Assembly (NCBI GenBank): GCA_030710605.1
Contig: CP092863.1
Span: 113,460,010 to 113,524,009 of the forward strand
Source of the DNA: Cordylochernes scorpioides
Lineage: Eukaryota; Arthropoda; Arachnida; Pseudoscorpiones; Chernetidae
Length of the DNA stretch: 64,000 nt
Reading direction: 5' to 3'
Position 1 is the stretch's first letter, and each line of letters opens with the position of its first letter. Under the pieces are notes generated by a model. The model saw nothing but the letters and a program-made list of their open reading frames with translations. It did no database searches and was not told the origin of the DNA. Below, piece by piece: positions 31,860-42,460 of the stretch. Both the position numbers and the translations under genes were made by a program.

Positions 31860-31975
31860 TATTATTATTATTATCATTAGATAATGATAATGATCATAAT
31901 GATGATGCGCGCGCATCCGTGACAGAACCGGCCGGCCGGCCAGCCGGCCCATGACGGTCGTGACTATATATAGGG
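31690..31975. repeat. CpG-rich repeat copy
   Basis: Two GCGCGCGCATCCGTGACAGA units around a long ATAATAAT/ATTATTATT palindrome. Preceded by TAATGCCGGCGGCGCGCGCC. Confidence 0.75.
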
Positions 31976-32320
31976 ATGCCTCTTCCCTGACGGAGATCCT
32001 GTCTCTAGCCTCTCCAGCCTGGTGCTTTGTATATATTCCGCTTTACGCGGCCATTGGGGCTCAAAAATCATCCATTTTGGTTAGCAGCCCCGTAAATAAA
32101 GATATTTCCATTTCCACAATAAAAGTATATTCAATCTCTCTATCACTTTTAAACCTATATAATATTATTTGAATGATATAATAATAGTAGTTTCAATTTT
32201 TTTCAAATCCCTCTTTATTGATGTTACCCGAATTTCTGTAGTATAAAAGCTTTTTTTAAAACATGATTGACAACGTTTAAGAATACATTGAATAATCAAA
32301 ATACAAAATATCAGAATAAT
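31976..32320. other. No gene recognised
   Basis: A short GC-richer stretch near 31980-32090 without splice-bounded coding, then AT-rich sequence. Confidence 0.35.
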
Positions 32321-32399
32321 CTATAATCCAAATTGTACCTTATCATTAGATTTGGTCTTATTACTTTGTGTTTATAATCTACTATAATCTCATATAATC

Positions 32400-32675
32400 T
32401 ATGACGTAATGCCGGCGGCGCGCGCCCGTTGGCTGCCGGCTAAGCACGTGACCTCCCTGTGCGCGCGCATCCGTGACAGAACCGGCCGCCCATGACGGTC
32501 GTGACTATATATGTTGATAATAATAATAATATAATAATAATATAATAATAATAATAATTATTATTATCATTAGATAATGATAATGATCATAATGATGATG
32601 CGCGCGCATCCGTGACAGAACCGGCCGGCTGGCCGGCCAGCCGGCCCATGACGGTCGTGACTATATATGTTGATA
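32400..32675. repeat. CpG-rich repeat copy
   Basis: Same plan as 31690-31975. It ends in CGTGACTATATATGTTGATAT, directly before the AT-rich composite. Confidence 0.75.
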
Positions 32676-32822
32676 TAGTGTAAAAACTATATAATAAAAA
32701 TATAATAGTGATTCTATATTTAAAATTTAAAGAGTAAACTGATAAGAATGATAATTTATATCAAGTAGATTTGATTAGATTAGCAAGCTAAATCTAAATT
32801 AATTATAAAAATAAATAGTTGT
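32676..32822. repeat. Inverted repeat 1, left arm
   Basis: Starts GATATAGTGTAAAAACTATA and ends AATAAATAGTTG. The inverted partner is 34098-34250, with about one difference. Confidence 0.9.
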
Positions 32823-33520
32823 TTAGTTTTATAGTTTAGTTTTGTATTAAAATTATCTTTATTACTTTGATTATTTAAATTCAAATTATAAAATTTGTAA
32901 ATTGTTATTATTTAATAGAGAGAGAGAAAAAAAATTCTTTACTTCTTACACATCATCCATATATATTTATAATTAATAACAATAAAATTTAACAACGTAA
33001 CGTCTTTTGCAATCGGCTGTTACACGTCATTTAGACATACTCTAATTTGTATATAGAATAATAGAAGTGAGAATATATTTAATAGTATAAATTTTAGTAG
33101 TTATATATAGAGAAAAGAGAGAAAGACAGAACCATGCACTTTTATTCAAACTAATAATAAGAAAAAAATTTTGTAAAGAAGGTAGATAAGATTGTTAGTA
33201 TATATATATATATATATTTTTTATAATTTTAAATTTTATCCTTTTTTTATGATTTTTTAAAATTTTTTATTTTATAATATGAATATATCTAGTTGTATTC
33301 AGTAATATATCTATAATATGAATTAACTTTTGTTATAATTTTGGTTATTATGTTTTGAAACCCTAATGGTAGACCAGACATATACAAAAAAATTTAAAAT
33401 GAATTAATTAGTGGAAAGAGAGAGATATGCTGGACCGGAGATTTTCAAATAGAAATCTAGCGACATTTCACTCCTGCTCTATTATGCCATAAATCTCTCT
33501 TCGACCGGATTCTATGTGTT
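32817..33520. repeat. Inverted repeat 2, left arm
   Basis: About 700 bp, including AACGTCTTTTGCAATCGGCT and TCTTCGACCGGATTCTATG. The reverse complement is at 41736-42430. Confidence 0.9.
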
Positions 33521-33705
33521 CTACTTGAAACTTAAGAACAATGAAAAAATTAATAGAAACAAAAAAGTTAACTTTTTAGACCTAATAAAATTTTATTAAC
33601 CTTCAAACCTTACAAATAATGCTATTAATATTTATAATAAAAAAGTAATTATAATTTCAATATTATAAAATACTGCAATATAAATTCTAATATATCATTA
33701 AATTG

Positions 33706-33940
33706 TTGCAAAGGTATATATTTTGGTCAGTTTCTAAGATTTTATAGAATAAATAATATATTAAAAAATTTCATAGAAGATGTTAAAAATTTAAACATGG
33801 AATTTATTAAAAACAAATTTAGTATTAAACAAGTAAAATATTTCAACAGTATATCAATTATAAAATACTTAAAAATAAATAAATGGAAGTATCCATTTAT
33901 TAAATCAACTTTTTATAATTTCTCTCAATAATAACTAATA
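33706..33940 (+). pseudogene. RT C-terminal fragment, first copy
   Basis: One frame reads GIYFGQFLRFYRINNI then NFIEDVKNLNMEF and KFSIKQVKYF. This resembles the end of Naiad-type RTs, where a GVYISQLIRY-like motif follows the catalytic palm. It is repeated at 40993-41240. Confidence 0.65.
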
Positions 33941-34097
33941 CAAACTTATAATTAATAGGCTAATCCCTTAATATAATGTTAAAAAATCAATAAGCTTGAG
34001 GGATGAGTATATCTTTAGTAAATAAATTTATTTCAAGCTTTCGGGCTCAACCGCCCTTCGACAGGAAAATTACGCTACTGAGTCAGTAGTATTTTAA

Positions 34098-34250
34098 ACA
34101 ACTATTTATTTTTATAATTAATTTAGATTTAGCTTGCTAATCTAATCAAATCTACTTGATATAAATTATCATTCTTATCAGTTTGCTCTTTAAATTTTAA
34201 ATATAGAATCACTATTATATTTTTATTATATAGTTTTTACACTATATTAA
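34098..34250. repeat. Inverted repeat 1, right arm
   Basis: Starts CAACTATTTATTTTTATAAT and ends TTTTTACACTATAT. Mirror of 32676-32822. Confidence 0.9.
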
Positions 34251-34299
34251 TTCATATGAGCTTGCTCTATGATATATTATTATATATAATATATATATA

Positions 34300-35025
34300 T
34301 GATAATTTAAACCAACAACCCTATATTATAATACTTATAACAAGATTGTTATGTTGTATATAGAAACAAATCTATAAATAATTATACGCATAATTGACAT
34401 GTGTCCTTGCATCACCATATGTAATGTACTGAAGATGAATAAATAAAACTATATAATAGATCAAAAGCTGAGTTAAGAGCAAGATTTGAGAAGTAAATCA
34501 CAAAGTAACTTCTAAAAATAAAGTAGAAGCCGACAGGTAGGCGCCAGTGTCCGGTGTCCAGCGACACGTGCGGCACGTGCATGACCCAATTCTCTTTGTC
34601 GGAGGCGTAGTATAAATAAGGCCCGGCTTAGCAACAGTGAGTTAGTCGTCACCTTCAGCGCGTCGCCGGTTGTCTCCAAGTTCCACCTCATTCACCATGT
34701 AGCCAGTAAGAACTCTATTCTATCTCCATCTTGCTCTTGGCTCGATTTTTTTTATCTATTCATGGAACTTTCCTTCTACAACTGTGTCGCTTCGTTTTGT
34801 GTGTGTGGACATTCCCCAGTTTTACCCTCTGCCTCGACCACGACTGCCTGTACCCTGTGAGAACTGTTAAAGATCCTACAAGGTGCAGAGAGGTACTGGA
34901 AAACTCTCCACGCCCTGACTGTCCCTCGCGGTTACTACAGGTTTGACCCTCGGTTGCATCACCTTATTACAGAGAGTCGACGAGGTACTACAAGAGTCAA
35001 CCAGAACTTTCAACTTATTATTACA
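34300..35025 (+). repeat. LARD-like element left LTR
   Basis: 726 bp. Contains CCAAT and TATAAATA promoter elements and the AGTCGACGAGGTACTACAAG block near its end. Confidence 0.88.
34581..34665 (+). promoter_or_regulatory. LTR promoter: CCAAT, TATA box, initiator
   Basis: GACACGTGCGGCACGTG, then ACCCAAT (34584-34590), TATAAATA (34611-34618), and CTTAGCAACAGTGAGTTAG about 20-30 bases on. Spacing fits an RNA polymerase II core promoter. The right LTR has the same at 38733-38740. The downstream CCATGTAGCC has a start codon followed at once by a stop. Confidence 0.65.
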
Positions 35026-38000
35026 GATAGTCGACAGGATAACCCAAACGAAGGACGCCATAGCGAAGAAGGTAAGAAGACTGTCCAGATAGGAAAGAGC
35101 CAAGAGCAAAGATGGAGGAACAAGCACGCCATTCCAACGAAACGACCAAGCAATCTCCCCTCAACGACACAGCCGAAATTCCCGCAAAATAAGCCGGTGA
35201 GAAGTTACCCACCTTCGGCCTTACAACGCAACCATCCAGACGACATGCCACCATCGCCAAACAGAATCCACAAGCTTCTACAAGCTCTACATGGGACGCC
35301 TTCCACGTCATCAGGACAACAACCAAAGACCAAGTCTCCTGACTGAACAATCATAAAAACTGTGAGTTTTTAAAAAACTACTTAACTCTCTCCCCATGTT
35401 CACAACTTGATTCTCTATAAATTTAATGTTTATTTTCACTGTAATCATTTAAAATCAAATTTTACCATTTTTATAGCATTTCAATTCAAATTTTAAATAT
35501 TGTACACCCTCATTTATCATTTTTTACTTTATTTTAAGCAACTTTTAAATTTTAATTCATTACTTTCAATTTTACATAAAAAATCATATTATATTTTAAG
35601 TACTCGAATCATAATTCTAAACTTATTTGTGTTTTTTTTAATACCTTATTTTTATACCAAAAAACACCAATGTCTTACTCAAATACACAAAACTTTTCAA
35701 AAATCATTGTTATGTTCACTATTTTATGTACACGCCCCATTCAAATTATAAGTAACTATCACGCCATTGCCCTTTTACAAGGATAATTTTTGCACTACCA
35801 TAAGCAACGATTTAAAAAATATATTGAAATTGTAATAAACATAGATGAAACGCATTTTTTAAAAATACAAAAATCGAAAGATACAATATCTTCAAAAGCA
35901 CAACTAGAAATGTAACTGTCCTTCCCCAAAACAAGTTAAAAACTCCAGCATAGCCACACTCCCTCGTCCTTTTCTTTTTACATGCATAATTATTAATAAT
36001 TCACACATCTCTCGGAACGAACTTCAACACATTCCCACATCACTTTCTCCAATTGGCCACCATCTATTAACGCGCGATTTAACAACACATCCAATTTCGA
36101 GCCACACGAACTCCCTATCGTCGCGAAAAAAAGATTTCGCGATAAACATGCCACCTCTATAACAATCTGAAATTTCTCGATGTTTTTCGTACAACAACCA
36201 CCCATGACTAATAAATTTGTTATTCATTCGGAAACAAGTTAGATGCTGTACCAAAAACAAAGACTTCACGTGACACCTTTCCATTCAATTCACTCACTAG
36301 TGTCACACAGCGCATCACAACAATTTTTCTCACTTAAAAGGCCACAAAGACGCCTTCATGCCTGTGACACTTCTCACTCCAAAGCGTGTCCACGTCGAAA
36401 GTCGCACTTTTACTCACATCTAAACCTGACATCATTGAATAACATTTTTTAATAAGTCCGCAACAACGCCGAGACACAACGCTTGCGAACACCGAGAAAA
36501 CTATATTTTCAAATAGGCAAGAAACCAATTACCACTGTGGAGGCTGAGAGATTTTCTTCCAGCCAGCAGGATGACTCACAACGCCCGCCAACAAAAACAA
36601 ACAACGCCAGTCGACAACAAAGGGCCGGCAACAAAGGATTACCGCGGCCATGTTAATATGACACATGTTGACATTGACATCTCCAGTTTCAGTTTACCAA
36701 CGCCGACAAGCCCAGTTCGCCTGTACCTGACACGTGATCCCACTCGCAGGACGGAGAGAGATTACATAAGATATTGGCACACCTGTATGTTAGACTTTCG
36801 TGTCCACCAATTAACCTGTCAATTATCAACTAATTGACTTACCAATCATTACCCAATTTACTTATTAATTTGAACTTTAATATTGAAATATTATAACACT
36901 TTATATCTTTAATTATCATTGTGTGTTTTACAACTTTTACATTGTTTTCACGCCCAGTGTGGATTTTTTTTGACGCAAAAGAAAAATCATTCTCTACATA
37001 TCACCATGAACATGTCAGATCACGTATTCCCAGTTTCAGAGAGACATAGAAACACCGATGTTTACCAAAGGGAAATGATCTAGTTACCACCACAGTTGTA
37101 ACTTTTCTTCAAAAGAGACAATTTTTGTTCCATTTTTCACTACTTAACATTTATCTAATCATTAATGACCTTTAATTATATTATATTTTTGTATAAAATC
37201 TTGAATAATTATTTTTATTTTTTTCTTTTCAATTATATAATCAAATTTTTATTCCAACATTATTTTAACAACTTTATTTTAACAATTTTATTTTTCATGA
37301 CATTATTTTAGTATGGCAAAACATTTAATTGTTTCAATAATCATTTTAAATTCATTATTATATCTTTTATATATCTTTTATACTTTTTTATCCGCAATCA
37401 TATTTCTATCTTTTTATTCACTATATTTTTGTTTAAATAACTTTAAGCAAAAATATTTTTGATTACTTTATTGAATGGGATTCCAGTACTTATAGTTAAA
37501 TAACTTTATTATATGACAATGTTTATCATCAACTATCGGGCATGCAACAATCGTTTTCAACAATCCTACTCACTAACCACTTCCCTATACTTTTTCATCA
37601 CTATATATTTCAGCCATTGCTTCAAACCATCATAGAAACGACAGTACTGCTTGACAATTTTTCTTTTTGATTTCGTAATTCAACAAACTCTTTGAACACA
37701 GTTCCCCAGAATTACAAGTCTCGACTTCTGGTCTGAACACGTTTCAAAAGTTTATTTCATTTCATCCGCAGAGCACATCACCAACGCATGCACAAAGCGT
37801 TCACTTTTTTCAACTTTCAATTTTTTCAGCTCTAGCGGACCACAATCAACCTTTGATTTCAAGTCAAGTCAGACCACCTACTGTCGCTACAACAATTCTA
37901 CTTATCGCATGGCTCTACCACCCCTTTCAATCATATTAATTCTTTTCTTCAACAACTTTTCAACCCAATAACCCTACAATTGTGACAAAGCACTGTAACC

Positions 38001-38421
38001 TTATACAGGATCGCAGGTGAAACATTGCCTAGGAAGACGCACAAGTCTATATCCTCGCTTTGCACCTGGATCTCAGTATTTGATTGTCTGTGCAACACTT
38101 ACAATTGCATTTTCTTCAACCCCTAACCCTTTCCAACGCCCGCCAACAATCTTTTAGAACATCATTTTTTTTATTATCATTATTTTTTTTAGCAAACAAA
38201 GGTTTTATCTACAGTACTCTTTTATAATGAATATCATAACTTTTAAATTAAACATAAGTTTTATTTTTATAATTTTCAGATATATCCAAATAAACATCTT
38301 GTTATAGCCCTTTACCCTCACAGTTTTAATTAATTAAAAGAAATTTTAATTACTTACCTGTGTTAGAGAGGCTTTACCCGCTTAAACCCGGATAAACCCT
38401 TTCACTCCCGGGGCCCATCTA
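35026..38421. other. Interior of LARD-like element, no gene
   Basis: Begins GATAGTCGACAGGATAACCC, a variant of a block inside the LTR 60 bases earlier. One open frame (34954-35346, 130 codons, rich in Pro, Ser, Gln and Lys) starts in the LTR and runs in, but it matches no known Gag. The remaining 3 kb is AT-rich with no coding signal. GGCTTTACCCGC...CCGGGGCCCATCTA precedes the right LTR. Confidence 0.6.
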
Positions 38422-39145
38422 TGATAATTTAAACCAACAACCCTATATTATAATACTTATAACAAGATTGTTATGTTGTATATAGAAACAAATCTATAAA
38501 TAATTATACGCATAATTGACATGTGTCCTTGCATCACCATATGTAATGTACTGAAGATGAATAAATAAAACTATATAATAGATTAAAAGCTGAGTTAAGA
38601 GCAAGATTTGAGAAGTAAATCACAAAGTAACTTCTAAAAATAAAGTAGAAGCCGACAGGTAGGCGCCAGTGTCCGGTGTCCAGCGACACGTGCGGCACGT
38701 GCATGACCCAATTCTCTTTGTCGGAGGCGTAGTATAAATAAGGCCCGGCTTAGCAACAGTGAGTTAGTCGTCACCTTCAGCGCGTCGCCGGTTGTCTCCA
38801 AGTTCCACCTCATTCACCATGTAGCCAGTAAGAACTCTATTCTATCTCCATCTTGCTCTTGGCTCGATTTTTTATCTATTCATGGAACTTTCCTTCTACA
38901 ACTGTGTCGCTTCGTTTTGTGTGTGTGGACATTCCCCAGTTTTCCCCTCTGCCTCGACCACGACTGCCTGTACCCTGTGAGAACTGTTAAAGATCCTACA
39001 AGGTGCAGAGAGGTACTGGAAAACTCTCCACGCCCTGACTGTCCCTCGCGGTTACTACAGGTTTGACCCTCGGTTGCATCACCTTATTACAGAGAGTCGA
39101 CGAGGTACTACAAGAGTCAACCAGAACTTTCAACTTATTATTACA
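38422..39145 (+). repeat. LARD-like element right LTR
   Basis: 724 bp, two T shorter than the left copy in one homopolymer and with very few substitutions, indicating recent insertion. Confidence 0.88.
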
Positions 39146-39529
39146 TATACAAATTAAATTATATTAGAAATTCTAATATAAATAAAAATCCATACAGATT
39201 TTAATTATCTTATGTTATTTGATTATGAAAAAGTAAATTATAAAAGTAATTTTAGAAAAAATAACTTCAGAACTTTTGTTTTTTTCAGTGTTTAGTTAGT
39301 TTAAAGATGTTTTTTATTAGTTATTCTTAAAATATAACAGATAACAAACAGTAATATCTATATTTTTATAGATTAATTATTCATTTTATTACAAATTTAA
39401 TCACCACAAAAACAATTAAGAAAAATATATTTAAAAAAAAAATCATAAGAATAACAAACTAAAAAACTAAAAAAAACTACAAACATATTAGGGTTAGCAC
39501 CTCTTTTATGTTAATTAAAACTCGCTAAA

Positions 39530-39900
39530 AATTGCCTAAGAAAGAATTGTCAAACTTGTCCCTCTCTTAAGAACCATGACACATTTCAAACGACTAGTTG
39601 TAAATTAGTAAATACTATTTATAAATTAACATGCTAAATTTGTCAACTATCATATATAGGACAAACGTGTAATCCATTAAATATACGAATAAACCTACAT
39701 AGAAACCACGCTAAAAAATCAATTGGTAATATATATATGAAAGAACACAATCAATTACATACTTTTAACAACTTTAAGATAGAAATACTAGACATATGTC
39801 AAAACAAAAAAACAACGACTATTATTAGAAAACAACTACATTTATAAACACAACACATTATTCCCTTATGGACTTAATGACGAATTAAACTACACATACA
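39530..39900 (+). pseudogene. GIY-YIG endonuclease remnant, Naiad-type PLE
   Basis: A frame from 39530 has clustered cysteines (NCLRKNCQTCP), then TCxICQLSYIGQT with the YIG motif, and RINLHRNHAKK with the expected R...H. A stop lies just before the YIG motif. After a frame change the text reads NTLFPYGLNDELNY, matching the PYGLND motif that ends this domain in N-terminal GIY-YIG Penelope-like elements. The domain would nick target DNA. It precedes the RT-linker frame by only tens of bases. Confidence 0.75.
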
Positions 39901-39927
39901 AACCACAAACAGAAGAAATTTCAACTT

Positions 39928-41034
39928 ATGAAATCAGCTGCAAATACAAAAAAAAAAAATGAATTTAAAACTAAACCTAATAAAACTAGAGGTAAAACTA
40001 CCAATAAATTAGGTTACATTGAATTTGAAGAATTACTGGACCCAAAACAAATGTATACTAACAACTTCGTCGATAAATTTATTAAAAAATTATTTAAACT
40101 AAATAATAATAAATTTATCAAACTTATAGAATATATTAAAATTCATAATCTGACTAACAGATTAATAGATATCACACACGACATCTTTAAATACAGAAAA
40201 ATTAAACAATCTACTAATAACATTAATATTATCATTAAATTTAATAACAATTTATTTAATCATATTAAATTTAATGATATTTTTAATAACCAAAACATCA
40301 ATAATCTTTTCCCTATAAAAAATTTAAATTTTAAAACAATCTGGAGATACAACAAAAATATAGGTAGTTTAGTTTGCAATTATAACCAATTTATTAATAA
40401 TTTGGCAAATTTTAAAAAAATTAAATGTAATTGCAACAACTATATAGATAGATATAAGCTCTCAGGTCATATATTAACTAGCAAATTTTCTTTTTTAAAT
40501 CCAGAATATCAGGATATTTTAAATAAAGGGTATAAATATATACCTCAAATTAAACACAATTATAATAATACAATTAAATCTATATTAAAAGATATAGACA
40601 TTTTCATAAATAAAACTAGTATAAAATACAGTATTCCAGAATTTACTTTTCTGGAATGGAAACATAATATTAAAAAGGAAATTATAAATTATTATAATAA
40701 TACACTTAAATACACAAAACCTAATTCAGATATTCCTTCTTTTAAAGAAAATATAATTAAATTACAGAAGGACTTTATTATCACTCCTATAGATAAATGT
40801 TCCAATAATTTATCTATAATTTGTAAAAATCTATACCACGATATGATAAAAAAGGAAATTGATAATAATAATAAATGCACTTTTGCTAGAACTACAGCCA
40901 CAAAAATCAAAGGTAATCTATACCACGATATGATAAAAAAGGAAATTGATAATAATAATAAATGCACTTTTGCTAGAACTACAGCCACAAAAATGCAAAG
41001 GTATATATTTTGGTCAGTTTCTAAGATTTTATAG
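39928..41034 (+). CDS. Naiad-type PLE RT N-terminal region, palm deleted
   Basis: 368 residues, extremely Asn/Lys/Ile-rich. Residues 145-200 match the pre-RT linker of Naiad-type elements: CNCNNYIDRYKLSGHILTSK followed by LNPEYQDILNKGYKYIP (cysteine pair, GH, then KG..Y.P). Near residue 295, FIITPIDKCSNNLSIICKNLY matches the first RT block of the group (ADKxxNNIxxVCK). The catalytic palm with the aspartate pair is absent. Instead an 80-base segment is duplicated (40828-40907 and 40915-40994), and the sequence joins the RT C-terminal piece in another frame. The product cannot be an active RT. It lies 3' of GIY-YIG remnants, so the domain order is permuted relative to classic Penelope. Confidence 0.7.
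   Translation: MKSAANTKKKNEFKTKPNKTRGKTTNKLGYIEFEELLDPKQMYTNNFVDKFIKKLFKLNNNKFIKLIEYIKIHNLTNRLIDITHDIFKYRKIKQSTNNINIIIKFNNNLFNHIKFNDIFNNQNINNLFPIKNLNFKTIWRYNKNIGSLVCNYNQFINNLANFKKIKCNCNNYIDRYKLSGHILTSKFSFLNPEYQDILNKGYKYIPQIKHNYNNTIKSILKDIDIFINKTSIKYSIPEFTFLEWKHNIKKEIINYYNNTLKYTKPNSDIPSFKENIIKLQKDFIITPIDKCSNNLSIICKNLYHDMIKKEIDNNNKCTFARTTATKIKGNLYHDMIKKEIDNNNKCTFARTTATKMQRYIFWSVSKIL
40828..40994 (+). repeat. 87-bp-period tandem duplication in the PLE frame
   Basis: AATCTATACCACGATATGAT...GAACTACAGCCACAAAAAT occurs twice, at 40828-40907 and 40915-40994, identical over 80 bases and in frame (87 = 29 codons). Confidence 0.92.
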
Positions 41035-41240
41035 AATAAATAATATATTAAAAAATTTCATAGAAGATGTTAAAAATTTAAACATGGAATTTATTAAAAA
41101 CAAATTTAGTATTAAACAAGTAAAATATTTCAACAGTATATCAATTATAAAATACTTAAAAAAAATAAATGGAAGTATCCATTTATTAAATCAACTTTTT
41201 ATAATTTCTCTCAATAATAACTAATACAAACTTATAATCT
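40995..41240 (+). pseudogene. RT C-terminal fragment, second copy
   Basis: Direct repeat of 33706-33940, reading GIYFGQFLRFYRINNI in a frame different from that of the preceding N-terminal part. Confidence 0.65.
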
Positions 41241-41735
41241 TTAACAGTTAATTAAACTTAAATTATATAACTAATTTGAAAATTTTTCACAAGATTTTAA
41301 AGTAATATTGTATAGAATTCATTTTATTTAATCTCCAATTTCTGGGGAGGAAAATGGAAATTAAATAATAATGAATTTTCAAAATTAATAGCTTTATTAA
41401 TCATCTAATAATTTACATTTTTAAAGGAAAATTAAAAGATAAATAATAATTGAATCAGTTATATTAATATAACTAACTGTAAAGATTATAAAGATTGGCT
41501 TTCTTCCCTTAACTATTTTCTTTCTTCTTCAGTTGTCTTATTAATCTGAAATTTCTGAGAAAGCAGTCTAATTTTGAAGGGATGAACATGTGTCCCCCCC
41601 GCAACAGATGTTAACCAGAAATAGCTGTTTACAGAGGAAGGCGTCACAGACGAGGTAGGTTACAGTTAGAATTTCTTAACACTTGTATTTGTTAAATATG
41701 TGTATATAAATGTTTCACTAAAACAACTTAATATT
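41241..41735. other. PLE composite, non-coding
   Basis: AT-rich sequence with no feature beyond membership of the composite. Confidence 0.4.
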
Positions 41736-42424
41736 AACACATAGAATCCGGTCGAAGAGAGATTTATGGCATAATAGAGCAGGAGTGAAATGTCGCTGGG
41801 TTTCTATTTGAAAATCTCCGGTCCAGCATATCTCTCTTTCCACTAATTAATTCATTTTAAATTTTTTTGTATATGTCTGGTCTACCATTAGGGTTTCAAA
41901 ACATAATAACTAAAATTATAACAAAAGTTAATTCATATTATAGATATATTACTAAATACAACTAGATATATTCATATTATAAAATAAAAAAATTTAAAAA
42001 ATCATAAAAAAAAAGGATAAAATTTAAAATTATAAAAAATATATATATATACTAACAATCTTATCTACCTTCTTCACAATTTTTTTTCTTATTATTAGTT
42101 TGAATAAAAGTGCATGGTTCTGTCTTTCTCTCTTTTCTCTATAACTACTAAAATTTATACTATTAAATATATTCTTGCTTCTATTATTCTATATACAAAT
42201 TAGAGTATGTCTAAATGACGTGTAACAGCCGATTGCAAAAGACGTTACGTTGTTAAATTTTATTGTTATTAATTATAAATATATATGGATGATGTGTAAG
42301 AAGTAAAGAATTTTTTTTCTCTCTCTCTATTAAATAATAACAATTTACAAATTTTATAATTTGAATTTAAATAATCAAAGTAATAAAGATAATTTTAATA
42401 CAAAACTAAACTATAGAACTAAAC

Positions 42425-42430
<6 letters not shown>
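41736..42430. repeat. Inverted repeat 2, right arm
   Basis: Reverse complement of 32817-33520, from AACACATAGAATCCGGTCG to CTATAGAACTAAACAACTA, followed by a long TA run. Confidence 0.9.

Positions 42431-42460
<30 letters not shown>

Larger units (their letters stand above)
34300..39145 (+). mobile_element. Large non-coding LTR element (LARD-like)
   Basis: 4.85 kb bounded by direct LTRs of about 725 bp (34300-35025 and 38422-39145) that start TGATAATTT and end TTATTACA and are almost identical. TATA flanks both outer ends (34296-34299 and 39146-39149), a 4-bp target duplication. The 3.4 kb interior encodes no Gag, protease, RT or integrase. No tRNA primer site starting TGG follows the left LTR. 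It is nested in the Penelope-like composite. Confidence 0.85.
32676..42430. mobile_element. Naiad-type Penelope-like composite, AT-rich
   Basis: A very AT-rich block built from Penelope-like pieces and split by an LTR element at 34300-39145. Inverted repeat 1: 32676-32822 against 34098-34250 (about 147 bp, nearly identical). Inverted repeat 2: 32817-33520 against 41736-42430 (about 700 bp). A direct repeat of the RT C-terminal piece lies at 33706-33940 and 40993-41240. GIY-YIG remnants at 39530-39900 precede the RT-linker frame at 39928, an order known from the Naiad/Chlamys group of Penelope-like elements. Penelope-like copies often sit in such inverted and tandem arrangements. Confidence 0.75.

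Noticed and set aside
31690..32675. CpG island promoter of a host gene
   Set aside because: The CpG-rich sequence is repeated five times in the window and is not followed by a gene.
34954..35346. 130-codon open frame as Gag of the LARD-like element
   Set aside because: It starts inside the LTR, is Pro/Ser/Lys-rich without Gag motifs and is not followed by any pol; coding is unproven.
34954..35350. Overlapping minus frames here as genes
   Set aside because: Shadows of LTR sequence with no domain or promoter in that orientation.
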